Source of the DNA: Alphaproteobacteria bacterium
GTDB lineage: Bacteria; Pseudomonadota; Alphaproteobacteria; JAJTHO01
Direction of reading: 5' to 3'
DNA length: 8,551 nt
NCBI GenBank assembly: GCA_021297975.1
Contig: JAJTHO010000016.1
Span: 1-8,551, forward strand
Part shown: piece by piece, positions 1 to 5,656 of the stretch
How the letters are laid out: each line of letters opens with the position of its first letter
Numbering within the stretch: the first letter of the stretch is position 1
Position numbers and translations under genes: made by a program
The notes under the pieces: model-generated
Told to the model about the DNA's origin: nothing
Database searches by the model: none
What the model saw: the letters and a program-made list of their open reading frames with translations, nothing else

Positions 1-231
1 ACCCGCATTTTCGGTCTTATGTTGGCTGATTCTATGGGCTTTAATGACGATGCCGCGGATCGCTATGCTGATAGCTTAGTCGATATGTATGCGGATACGC
101 GCTCTGATTCGGATTTAATAGACCGCGTGCTCTGTGATTTGCATGATATTGGCATTGCGGAACAACCGGAATTTATTACCAGAAAACTCGGTGAGGCTGA
201 AAATTTAGCCGAAGCGGAATACAGCTTCTAG
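1..231 (+). CDS. Probable F1-ATPase inhibitor zeta subunit (DUF1476), C-terminal part
   Basis: The reading frame is open from the first base of the window, so the N-terminus is missing; 76 codons remain before the TAG at 229-231. The fragment begins TRIFGLMLADSMGFND and aligns by eye, without gaps, to the pattern I recall for the DUF1476 family (R..GL..A...G....A..YA...V, then D..V..D....GI......I.RK..E). Members are small four-helix proteins of about 105 residues found in alphaproteobacteria; in Paracoccus the zeta subunit blocks ATP hydrolysis by F1. The fragment is acidic and helix-rich, which fits. It lies 54 bp upstream of mltG on the same strand. No terminator is visible in between, so co-transcription is possible. 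The family call rests on memory of the pattern, not a search, and an unrelated small helical protein cannot be excluded. Confidence 0.62.
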   Translation, partial: TRIFGLMLADSMGFNDDAADRYADSLVDMYADTRSDSDLIDRVLCDLHDIGIAEQPEFITRKLGEAENLAEAEYSF

Positions 232-262
232 GCTGACAGCCGCCGCTTGGTTGTGCTATGCA

Positions 263-281
263 TCCCCTCAATAAAGGGGGA
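263..281 (+). promoter_or_regulatory. Possible hairpin hiding the mltG ribosome binding site
   Basis: TCCCC at 263-267 can pair with GGGGA at 277-281 across a 9-base loop. The right arm is the purine run that should serve as the mltG Shine-Dalgarno sequence (GGGGGA, 276-281, four bases before ATG 286). If it forms in the mRNA, it would limit initiation. The stem is short (5 bp) and may be accidental. Confidence 0.3.
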
Positions 282-285
282 CGGT

Positions 286-1257
286 ATGAAGCGCTTGCTT
301 GGTATCAGTATTGTATTGCTTTTGCTTATCGGCGTAGGCGGTGTGGGCTATGCATACTATTGGTTTAATTCACCACTGAAGAATGATACGCAGCGTGTCT
401 GGCTTGCCCCTGGCACTGGGCAAAAGGGCATTGCCGCGACCCTTTCATCCACGTTTGGCGGCACGCGCTGGCATTGGCTGGCCGCGCTTGAGGCAAGCAA
501 ACGACTCTATAAGAGCCGCGTTCAGGCCGGGGAATACGATATAGCCATTGGCCAATCACCGCGCGACATCATCAATCAGCTCAGCAGCGGCAAGGTTGTT
601 CAACACCGGATAACCCTTGTTGAAGGCTGGACAAGTCAGCAGATTGTTGCAGCCCTTAACAGCAATGACATCCTCAGCGGCGCAGCGATAGAGACGCTGG
701 CCGAGGGCAGTATTCTGCCCGAAACCTACTTTTTCACACGCGGCACAACCCGCGCGGAATTCCTTGCCCGCCTAGAGCAAAAACATGCCCGAACGCTTAA
801 TGAGCTGTGGCAAAATCGCGCAGCGGATGTGCCGCTGCAAACGCCTATTGAGGCGGTTATTCTGGCATCGATTATTGAGCGTGAAACCCCGAAGAAATCA
901 GAATATGGCCTTGTTTCGAGTGTGTATACCAACCGTTTGCGCATCAACATGCCGCTGCAGGCTGACCCGACGGTGGTCTATGCCGCCTCAAACGGCAGCG
1001 GCGATTTAGGCCGACCGCTCAGCCGCGCCGATTTACGCGCCCCCAGCCCCTTTAACACCTATCTGAACAACGGCTTGCCGCCATCCCCTATTTGTCATCC
1101 ATCGGCTGGCGCTATCCGCGCCGCGCTGAATCCCGAACGCAGCGAGTATTATTATTTTGTCGCAGACGGCACCGGCGGTCATGCCTTTGGCAAGACACTC
1201 GACGAACATAATCGCAACGTGGCCAAATGGCGGCGGATAGAAGCCGCCGAGAATTAA
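286..1257 (+). CDS. mltG: Endolytic murein transglycosylase MltG (YceG family)
   Basis: MltG is an inner-membrane lytic transglycosylase that cuts nascent glycan strands and so sets peptidoglycan chain length. The 323-residue product starts with a short cytoplasmic end and one membrane helix (about residues 3-26), followed by a periplasmic YceG domain. The catalytic glutamate is E198 in SIIERETPKKSE, followed by the family blocks NRLRINMPLQADPTVVY (216-232), PSPFNTYLNNGLPPSPI (253-269) and FGKTLDEHNRNV near the end. Length is normal for the family. I chose ATG 286 because AAAGGGGGA lies just upstream and the membrane helix then starts directly; an in-frame TTG at 247 would add 13 unconserved residues. 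In many alphaproteobacteria mltG follows fabF; here a probable ATPase inhibitor gene precedes it. It ends convergently with pgsA, sharing TTAA. Confidence 0.96.
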   Translation: MKRLLGISIVLLLLIGVGGVGYAYYWFNSPLKNDTQRVWLAPGTGQKGIAATLSSTFGGTRWHWLAALEASKRLYKSRVQAGEYDIAIGQSPRDIINQLSSGKVVQHRITLVEGWTSQQIVAALNSNDILSGAAIETLAEGSILPETYFFTRGTTRAEFLARLEQKHARTLNELWQNRAADVPLQTPIEAVILASIIERETPKKSEYGLVSSVYTNRLRINMPLQADPTVVYAASNGSGDLGRPLSRADLRAPSPFNTYLNNGLPPSPICHPSAGAIRAALNPERSEYYYFVADGTGGHAFGKTLDEHNRNVAKWRRIEAAEN

Positions 1258-1835
1258 CCCGCCGCGTCGCTCTTTTCCAAGGCTTCTAACGTGGTTTTAA
1301 CATAACCCCAGCCCGTCCATAGGGTCAGCAGCGCGGCCAGAACGAGCAGCCCCTCGCCAAACCAATATGGCCAATAGCCGCCATTCGCGTTTTCCCATAA
1401 CAAGACCGCACAGGCCAGCATTTGTAGTGCCGTTTTATATTTCGCAAGCCGCACCACCGGCAATGCCGTGCCCCGTAAAGATAGATATTCCCTAAGACCC
1501 GCCACAATCAGCTCGCGCCACAAAATCCCCCAAAAGGCCAAAAGCCCCAGCCAGCTTAAATCCCGGCTAAGCGCAAGGAGCAGCAGCGTGCTGATAACGA
1601 GTATTTTATCCGCAATGGGATCGAGCATCACGCCAAAACCGGAGGAAACGCCTAAGCGCCGCGCCACCATGCCATCAAAATAATCGGTCAGCGCCGCCGC
1701 GCTAAACAGCACAAAGCAAACCCACGCCCCGCCCGGCAACCACCATAATAAAGCCAGCGGCAGCGGCGTTATGAACCGCGCAAGAGTTAGCCAATCGGCG
1801 GCGGTGACAGTGAACGGAACGTTGAGGCGCATCAT
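1254..1835 (-). CDS. pgsA: CDP-diacylglycerol--glycerol-3-phosphate 3-phosphatidyltransferase
   Basis: PgsA makes phosphatidylglycerol phosphate from CDP-diacylglycerol and glycerol 3-phosphate in the inner membrane, the committed step to phosphatidylglycerol and cardiolipin. The 193-residue product has several hydrophobic segments and the complete CDP-alcohol phosphatidyltransferase signature D-x2-DG-x2-AR-x8-G-x3-D-x3-D: D51, D54-G55, A58-R59, G68, D72 and D76 (LTDYFDGMVARR, then GFGVMLDPIADK). The opening residues ADWLTLARFITPLPL match the usual start (NxLTxxR) of this enzyme. There are two adjacent ATG codons (1835 and 1832); either may be used. It starts 9 bp after the sspB stop, so translation is probably coupled, with the AAGAAG of the sspB tail as the only purine run upstream. 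Other CDP-alcohol transferases share the signature, but length and N-terminus favour PgsA. Confidence 0.92.
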   Translation of the reverse strand: MMRLNVPFTVTAADWLTLARFITPLPLALLWWLPGGAWVCFVLFSAAALTDYFDGMVARRLGVSSGFGVMLDPIADKILVISTLLLLALSRDLSWLGLLAFWGILWRELIVAGLREYLSLRGTALPVVRLAKYKTALQMLACAVLLWENANGGYWPYWFGEGLLVLAALLTLWTGWGYVKTTLEALEKSDAAG

Positions 1836-1844
1836 GCGCCGTGC

Positions 1845-2345
1845 TTACTTCTTTTTGCGGAAGGAATCCAGCGAAACAACTTTTTCGCCTTCCTCGCTGC
1901 CTTCAGCCCCGGCGGCGGCCTCATCGGCGTTGGCTTTTGAGCGCGCGGCGCCCTCACTGCTGGAAGGATGCTCGGCAACCTCGTTTTCAATCTCATCCAC
2001 ATGAAATTGCAGGCCGAATTTAACGGACGGGTCAGCAAAACCGGTTACGGTGGAAAATGGCACCGATAAATGCTCTAAAACGTTGTTAAAGCTTAAGGAA
2101 ACAGAGAACATATCCTCGCGGACAATCAAATCTTCGAATTGATATTGCAGGACAATCGTCATCTCATCCGGGTATTTATCGCGCAAATACGGCGGCACAA
2201 TCACATCGGGGTGATCGGTGCGGAAAGTGATGTAAAAGTGGTGTGAGCCAGGCAAACCGTTCTTCTGCACCAGTTGCAACGCGGTGCGCACCACGCCTTT
2301 CAGCGCGTTCTCAACGAGTTTGTCGTAATGCAGGAGATCATCCAT
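1845..2345 (-). CDS. sspB: ClpXP adaptor SspB, alphaproteobacterial type
   Basis: SspB tethers ssrA-tagged proteins to the ClpX unfoldase and speeds their degradation by ClpXP. From ATG 2345 the product is 166 residues. It begins MDDLLHYDKLVENALKGVV and carries the blocks GLPGSHHFYITFRT, LRDKYPDEMTIVLQYQFEDL, FSVSLSFNNVLEHLSVPFS and DPSVKFGLQF typical of the alpha SspB fold. An acidic, low-complexity linker follows, and then the C-terminal ClpX-binding tail VVSLDSFRKKK. The frame runs on to ATG 2429, but those 28 extra residues (from MGAKRHILC) are unlike the family, so I reject that start. No good Shine-Dalgarno sequence precedes 2345. The gene lies directly downstream of ssrA, whose product makes the tag that SspB recognises, and 9 bp upstream of pgsA. 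Confidence 0.93.
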   Translation of the reverse strand: MDDLLHYDKLVENALKGVVRTALQLVQKNGLPGSHHFYITFRTDHPDVIVPPYLRDKYPDEMTIVLQYQFEDLIVREDMFSVSLSFNNVLEHLSVPFSTVTGFADPSVKFGLQFHVDEIENEVAEHPSSSEGAARSKANADEAAAGAEGSEEGEKVVSLDSFRKKK

Positions 2346-2373
2346 ATATAACTGCCATAGTAGCCTAGAACCC

Positions 2374-2402
2374 TTAATAAACCGTGCATTCCGCGGCGGC
2401 AA
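2374..2402 (-). promoter_or_regulatory. Candidate promoter for sspB-pgsA
   Basis: On the minus strand TTGCCG (2402-2397) and TATTAA (2379-2374) are 17 bases apart, each matching four of six positions of the sigma-70 consensus. Initiation near 2367 would give a leader of about 22 bases before ATG 2345. This would let sspB be expressed if ssrA transcription ends at the proposed terminator. The match is modest. Confidence 0.3.
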
Positions 2403-2454
2403 GCATAATATGTGCCGTTTTGCGCCCATACCGCGCGTTGTGTCTTAAATGCCG

Positions 2455-2483
2455 AAAGAAAAATGGGGCAGTTCTGTTGCCCG
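2455..2483 (-). terminator. Likely intrinsic terminator after ssrA
   Basis: On the minus strand GGGCA (2482-2478) pairs with TGCCC (2470-2466) around a 7-base loop, followed by CATTTTTCTTT with a T run at 2463-2455. This places the end of transcription about 65-70 bases after the tag stop codon. A longer alternative uses GGGGC further upstream against GCCCC. Part of this hairpin could also belong to the 3' end of the tmRNA coding piece. Confidence 0.55.
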
Positions 2484-2526
2484 GCCGCCCCGCGCCGCGT
2501 ATTTCAACTATTGAAACTCAGAGCTG

Positions 2527-2574
2527 TTAGGCTGCGAGTTTACGAGCTGCTACTGGTGCTACGTTGTCGTTTGC
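2527..2574 (-). other. ssrA: tmRNA tag reading frame (ANDNVAPVAARKLAA)
   Basis: The resume codon GCA is at 2574-2572, preceded by ATAAGT. The frame reads A-N-D-N-V-A-P-V-A-A-R-K-L-A-A and stops at TAA 2529-2527. With the alanine carried by tmRNA itself the appended peptide is AANDNVAPVAARKLAA. The AANDN start is the part typically bound by SspB, and the C-terminal LAA is the ClpX recognition end. The basic pair RK just before LAA is notable, since most tags I know are neutral or acidic there. Confidence 0.95.
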
Positions 2575-2659
2575 ACTTATAAAAATGACCCGATAACAGC
2601 GGAATCATACCGGGCGACAGATATTCCTTTACCACGCACGTCGAAGCTAATTCGCCCCC

Positions 2660-2685
2660 GCCGCAACCAGCCCGCGAGCTGGCTG
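2660..2685 (-). other. Excised spacer between the tmRNA acceptor and coding pieces
   Basis: These 26 bases lie between the encoded CCA (ending 2686) and the mature 5' G (2659) and must be removed to give the two-piece RNA. They can form an 8-bp stem, CAGCCAGC against GCTGGTTG with one G-T pair, around the loop TCGCGG, followed by CGGC. The 5' end at 2659 would be a natural RNase P product, as for pre-tRNA; that is inferred from the family. Confidence 0.8.
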
Positions 2686-2768
2686 TGGTGGAGGCGCCGG
2701 GTACCGCCCCCGGGTCCGTAACGTCTATTCTGAACGCTGTGTATCGCCATAGCTGTGTGAACAGCATC

Positions 2769-2799
2769 ACTATAATGACAGAACGGCGCGAAAAGTCAA
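2769..2799 (-). promoter_or_regulatory. Promoter of ssrA
   Basis: On the minus strand TTGACT (2799-2794) is followed by an AT-rich -10 region CATTATAGT. TTATAG (2775-2770) lies 18 bases and ATTATA 17 bases downstream. Initiation near 2763 fits the start of the acceptor piece. The good -35 box fits a strong, constitutive stable-RNA promoter. Confidence 0.7.
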
Positions 2800-2841
2800 G
2801 GGGGTTAGCGGCCGCACACAGGGTCATTTAAAAAAAGTGGC

Positions 2842-2950
2842 GTCATCCCGACCAAAGCCGCTTTAGCGGCTGCGCGGAGGGATCTTTGCGTCCTACTAGG
2901 AGATCTCTCCATTACTCAAAACCTAGCGGTTTTGCTCCAGTCGAGATGAC
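2842..2950. repeat. Palindromic, cloverleaf-like interspersed repeat
   Basis: Outer arms GTCATCCCGA (2842-2851) and TCGAGATGAC (2941-2950) are inverted with one mismatch. Inside them lie a hairpin GCCGC-TTTA-GCGGC (2857-2870), an inner inverted pair GGAGGGATCT (2876-2885) and AGATCTCTCC (2901-2910) with one mismatch, its tip CCTACTAGG (2892-2900), and a second side hairpin AAAACC-TAGC-GGTTTT (2918-2933). Together they form a three-armed fold. Repeats of the GTCATCC...GGATCT...GAGATGAC type are scattered through many bacterial genomes and look like MITE- or REP-type elements. There is no gene inside. On the minus strand it follows uvrC and is followed by a T run (2836-2830), so it may end or protect the uvrC transcript. 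Confidence 0.75.
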
Positions 2951-2998
2951 CCCCATTGTTTTATATTGAATGCTCCTAGCGGCCACGAACAGGGATTT

Positions 2999-4915
2999 TC
3001 AAGCATTCGCGTAATATTTCCACACCGCCTCTGCCGTTGCCGCATCGACCCCCGGCACGCGCTGTAAATCCTGCAATCCGGCCGCCTTCACCGCCTTTGC
3101 TGAGCCAAAATACGCCAAAAGCGCCTTTTTCCGCTTCGGCCCCACGCCGGGAATGCTATCGAGCGATGAATCGAGCATGGTTTTCCCCCTCTTTGCCCGG
3201 TGGCCGGTTATCGCAAAGCGGTGCGCCTCATCGCGCAGACGCTGCAAATAATATAGCAGCGCATCATCAGGCGGCAATTGAAACGGCGCTTTACCGGGCT
3301 GGTGAAACCATTCGCGCCCGGCATTCCGGTCAACCCCTTTGGCAATGGCAATAAGCGGCAGGGAATCGGCTAAATCCAGCTCACTCAAGACCTCCTGCGC
3401 CGCCGTTAGCTGCCCTGCCCCGCCGTCAATCAGCAGCACATCCGGGCGCGTCCAGCCCGCGCCATCAGCATCTAGGCTGCGCTTCAAGCGGCGGCGCAGC
3501 ATCAGCCGCAGCATCTCAAAATCATCACCCGCCCCCGGCGCGCTCGGCATATTAAAGATGCGGTAGCTTTTTTTATCAAAACCATCAGGCGTTGCCACCA
3601 CCATCGCGCCAAGGGCGCTGGTGCCTTGAATATGGCTGTTATCATAGATTTCAATGCGTTCAGGCGCAGCGGGCAAATCAAATACCACGGCCATCCGCTC
3701 GAGCATGGCCGCCGTATGCCCGCTATCCGCCGTGCGGCGGGCGAGTGCCTCACCGGCGTTGCGCACTGCCGCCGCGATAACCTCCACCTTCGCGCCGCGT
3801 TGGGGCTGTTCTATCCGCACCCGGTGACCGCTTTTCAGCTCTAAAGCCGCCGTCAGCAGCGCCTTTTCCGCTGGCTCTATGTTGGTGAGCAGCACAGGCG
3901 GCGCGGCCACCGCGCTGTAAAACTGGGCGATAAAGCTGCTCAGCACCTCATCCAGCGGCACCTCGGCATCGTGTTTCGGATAATGCGCGGTATTCCCATA
4001 ATGGCTGCCCGCGCGGTAGAAAAACTGCTGCACACAGGTTGCGCCGCCGCTGTGAACAATACCGAGCACATCCGCATCCTCCAGCCCCGGCACATGCACC
4101 ACCTGCGCCGATTGCACCACCGCCAGCATTTTCAGCCGGTCGCGGTAAAACGCCGCCTGCTCGTAATCCTGCGCTATGCTTGCGGCTTGCATCCGTTCTT
4201 GCAGGCTTTCCTGAACCGCTGTGTTTTTGCCGCGCAGAAAACGCTCTGCATCCCCCACCAAACCCGCGTAATCCGCCGCGTTGATATACCCCACGCACGG
4301 CGCGCTGCAGCGTTTAATATGGTATTGCAGGCACGGGCGCGAGCGGTTGTTAAAAATCGTATCCCGGCAGGGGCGCAGCTGAAACACCTTTTGCAGCGCG
4401 GTTATGGTGTCGGTTGCCGCCGCCGCGTTGGCAAAGGGGCCGTAATACTCGCCTTTGACGGTTTTTGCCCCCCGATGGCGCAGAATCTGGGGGAAAGGAT
4501 GGTCTTTACGCACCAGAATATAAGGATACGCCTTATCATCCATCAGGCGGATATTATAGCGCGGCAACAGCTTTTTTATCAGCGCCGATTCCAGCAGCAG
4601 CGCCTCAACCTCGCTCTGACACAGCACAAATTCCATCCGCGCCGTTTCCGCAATCATCCGGCGCAGGCGATTTGGCAGGGCTTCGGGCTTGGTATAGGCC
4701 GCAACGCGCTTTTTCAGCTGCCGCGCCTTGCCCACATAGAGAGGCTCCCCCGCCTCATTCAGCATCCGGTATACCCCCGGCTCAAGGCCAAGGGTTTGCA
4801 GCGCTGCGCTGATGATGGCAACGCCAGCGGCCAGGCGGGTTGTGGCGGTCTGTTTTGCAGTGGGGTTTTGCGGATTCACGCGTTGACTATGTGGCGGGTT
4901 TCTGCTATTTTTCAA
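2999..4915 (-). CDS. uvrC: Excinuclease ABC subunit C
   Basis: UvrC makes the two incisions around a lesion in nucleotide excision repair after UvrA and UvrB have located it. The 638-residue product has the GIY-YIG nuclease domain (PGVYRMLNEAGEPLYVGKA, 46-64), four cysteines fitting the UvrC iron-sulfur site (C183, C195, C203, C207), a UVR motif for UvrB binding (about 233-265), the RNase H-like 5' nuclease domain with D425 (EIYDNSHIQG), D497 (LLIDGGAGQL) and H565 (RDEAHRF), and two C-terminal helix-hairpin-helix motifs (SIPGVGPKRKK and RVPGVDAATAE). The start is uncertain: there is no ATG, TTG 4915 gives the longest form, and GTG 4879 (626 residues) leaves room for the divergent promoter; neither has a clear Shine-Dalgarno sequence. 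The usual downstream neighbour pgsA is here separated by the repeat, ssrA and sspB. Confidence 0.97.
   Translation of the reverse strand: MKNSRNPPHSQRVNPQNPTAKQTATTRLAAGVAIISAALQTLGLEPGVYRMLNEAGEPLYVGKARQLKKRVAAYTKPEALPNRLRRMIAETARMEFVLCQSEVEALLLESALIKKLLPRYNIRLMDDKAYPYILVRKDHPFPQILRHRGAKTVKGEYYGPFANAAAATDTITALQKVFQLRPCRDTIFNNRSRPCLQYHIKRCSAPCVGYINAADYAGLVGDAERFLRGKNTAVQESLQERMQAASIAQDYEQAAFYRDRLKMLAVVQSAQVVHVPGLEDADVLGIVHSGGATCVQQFFYRAGSHYGNTAHYPKHDAEVPLDEVLSSFIAQFYSAVAAPPVLLTNIEPAEKALLTAALELKSGHRVRIEQPQRGAKVEVIAAAVRNAGEALARRTADSGHTAAMLERMAVVFDLPAAPERIEIYDNSHIQGTSALGAMVVATPDGFDKKSYRIFNMPSAPGAGDDFEMLRLMLRRRLKRSLDADGAGWTRPDVLLIDGGAGQLTAAQEVLSELDLADSLPLIAIAKGVDRNAGREWFHQPGKAPFQLPPDDALLYYLQRLRDEAHRFAITGHRAKRGKTMLDSSLDSIPGVGPKRKKALLAYFGSAKAVKAAGLQDLQRVPGVDAATAEAVWKYYANA
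4883..4911 (+). promoter_or_regulatory. Promoter of the phd-vapC operon, leaderless
   Basis: TTGACT (4883-4888) and TATTTT (4906-4911) are 17 bases apart, a good sigma-70 type match. The expected start of transcription, about seven bases after the -10 box, falls at 4918, the A of the antitoxin ATG. No usable Shine-Dalgarno sequence exists (CAAGG touches the ATG), so the mRNA is probably leaderless. The promoter lies within or just before the first codons of divergent uvrC. Confidence 0.6.
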
Positions 4916-4917
4916 GG

Positions 4918-5184
4918 ATGATTACGGTTCCCCTCAACGAAGCAAATAAACACTTTGCCGAAACGGTGCAGCGGGCGCTTGATGCCGGTGAGACCGTCGC
5001 GCTTACGCGTGAACACATCGTTGTTGCCCACGTTGTACCCATGGAAGAGCCGAAAAGTAGCGAAAAACGGAAAGTGCGCCCCTTGGGAAGCTCGCCCTAT
5101 AAATTTGATATTCCAGCTAATTTCAAAGACCCCATACCAGGGTTTAGTGAGTATTTTACGCTGCCGGATTCGCCCCCAACATGA
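4918..5184 (+). CDS. Phd/YefM-family antitoxin
   Basis: The 88-residue product starts MITVPLNEANKHFAETVQRALDAGE, the Phd/YefM pattern (short beta strand, then a helix, then an E-V-x-L-T-R strand-turn and VAHVVPME). This fold binds operator DNA as a dimer and represses its own operon. The C-terminal part (about 55-80: SSPYKFDIPANFKDPIPGF) is of the kind that wraps around and blocks the toxin. Its ATGA overlaps the start of the PIN-domain gene downstream, the usual coupling in toxin-antitoxin operons. The frame runs upstream to 4840, but that extension covers the promoter and is unlike the family, so I use ATG 4918. Free antitoxins of this type are normally degraded by Clp or Lon proteases; that is family knowledge. 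Confidence 0.85.
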   Translation: MITVPLNEANKHFAETVQRALDAGETVALTREHIVVAHVVPMEEPKSSEKRKVRPLGSSPYKFDIPANFKDPIPGFSEYFTLPDSPPT

Positions 5185-5579
5185 GATATTCCGGTTATCT
5201 ATTAGATACCTGCACGTTTCTTTGGTGCCTTCAATCCCCCGATAAATTAAGCAGCAAAGCAGCCGCTATCTGCCAAAGCTATGAAGAAAACGTCTATGTC
5301 AGCGTAGCGAGCTATTGGGAAGCAAGCATTAAATATTATAATAATCGGCTCCCCTTACCCGTGCCGCCTAAACAATTTTTCCACGAAGAAATGCGGCGAC
5401 TGAATTTTTCTTGGCTTCCCTTGGAAGCCGTGGCGATAGACCAGTATTCTTCACTCCCGCGCTTTCATCAAGATCCCTTTGATCGCATCCTTGTGTGCCA
5501 GGCAATCGCCCATCAACTTGTCCTTGTAAGCGACGATTCCCACATCACCCGCTATCCTGTGCCAATCGCCTGGAAATAA
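5181..5579 (+). CDS. vapC: PIN-domain ribonuclease toxin, VapC type
   Basis: This 132-residue protein has the PIN fold of VapC toxins, Mg-dependent RNases that typically cut tRNA or rRNA. It opens YLLDTCTFLWCL and carries the acidic residues expected at the active site: D9, E47 (SVASYWEASIK), D98 and D101 (HQDPFDRILVCQA) and D118/D119 (LVLVSDDSHI), ending with VPIAWK. It belongs to the subgroup that starts LLDTHTLLW; here the histidine is cysteine. All acidic positions are present and the frame is full length, so the toxin looks active. Its ATG overlaps the antitoxin stop by four bases. The pair sits between uvrC and rcdA and is probably a mobile addition. Its RNA target cannot be read from sequence. 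Confidence 0.88.
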   Translation: MRYSGYLLDTCTFLWCLQSPDKLSSKAAAICQSYEENVYVSVASYWEASIKYYNNRLPLPVPPKQFFHEEMRRLNFSWLPLEAVAIDQYSSLPRFHQDPFDRILVCQAIAHQLVLVSDDSHITRYPVPIAWK

Positions 5580-5603
5580 TTTACAACCTGTGATATAAAT
5601 CTA

Positions 5604-5633
5604 TTTACAATTTTACAAATTTATGTTTATACT
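5604..5633 (+). promoter_or_regulatory. Promoter of rcdA
   Basis: TTTACA (5604-5609) and TATACT (5628-5633) are 18 bases apart; TTACAA at 5605 gives 17. Initiation near 5640 leaves about 17 bases before ATG 5657. The 77-base gap after vapC is strongly AT-rich. TTTACAA occurs three times in the same direction (5580, 5604, 5612), which could be a regulator site or chance in AT-rich DNA. Confidence 0.55.
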
Positions 5634-5656
5634 ATTTTATAGATATGAGGTTTATT

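Larger units (their letters stand above)
2466..2763 (-). ncRNA. ssrA: Two-piece (circularly permuted) tmRNA precursor
   Basis: tmRNA rescues stalled ribosomes and adds a degradation tag. On the minus strand the acceptor half comes first. It carries CGGAC, a 5-bp T-stem CCGGG/CCCGG, the acceptor strand CGCCTCC, and encoded ACCA ending at 2686. A 26-base spacer (2685-2660) follows, then the mature 5' end GGGGGCG at 2659 and the D-loop-like TTAGCTTCGACG. The two acceptor strands pair over 7 bp with a G-U at the third pair, the alanine identity element. Next is an H-type pseudoknot: GGAAT (2627-2623) with ATTCC (2605-2601), interleaved with CCCGGTA (2614-2608) and TATCGGG (2595-2589). The resume codon lies 14 bases later. 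After the tag there is a hairpin TTTCAA-TAG-TTGAAA (2516-2502). The outer ends are estimates from the promoter and terminator. This arrangement is the alphaproteobacterial form. Confidence 0.94.

Noticed and set aside
247..285. TTG start for mltG
   Set aside because: It adds residues before the membrane anchor with no homology, and the purine run sits right before ATG 286.
2346..2429. Extended N-terminus of SspB from ATG 2429
   Set aside because: The 28 residues are unlike the family, which starts with a short (M)xDLxxYD segment, and would overlap the candidate sspB promoter.
2784..2822. tRNA gene in the 2461-2820 region because of the encoded CCA
   Set aside because: The CCA belongs to the tmRNA acceptor half; no anticodon arm or D-arm is found in tRNA order.
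2540..2827. 95-codon open frame on the minus strand
   Set aside because: It runs straight through the ssrA promoter, acceptor piece and tag; it has no family resemblance and the RNA gene explains the stretch.
2842..2950. CRISPR array or tRNA in the repeat region
   Set aside because: There are no evenly spaced identical repeats and no acceptor/T-arm pattern; the structure is one palindromic element.
3971..4921. 316-codon open frame on the plus strand
   Set aside because: It is antisense to uvrC, has skewed composition rich in R, H and A, and matches no family. uvrC motifs are complete in the other strand.
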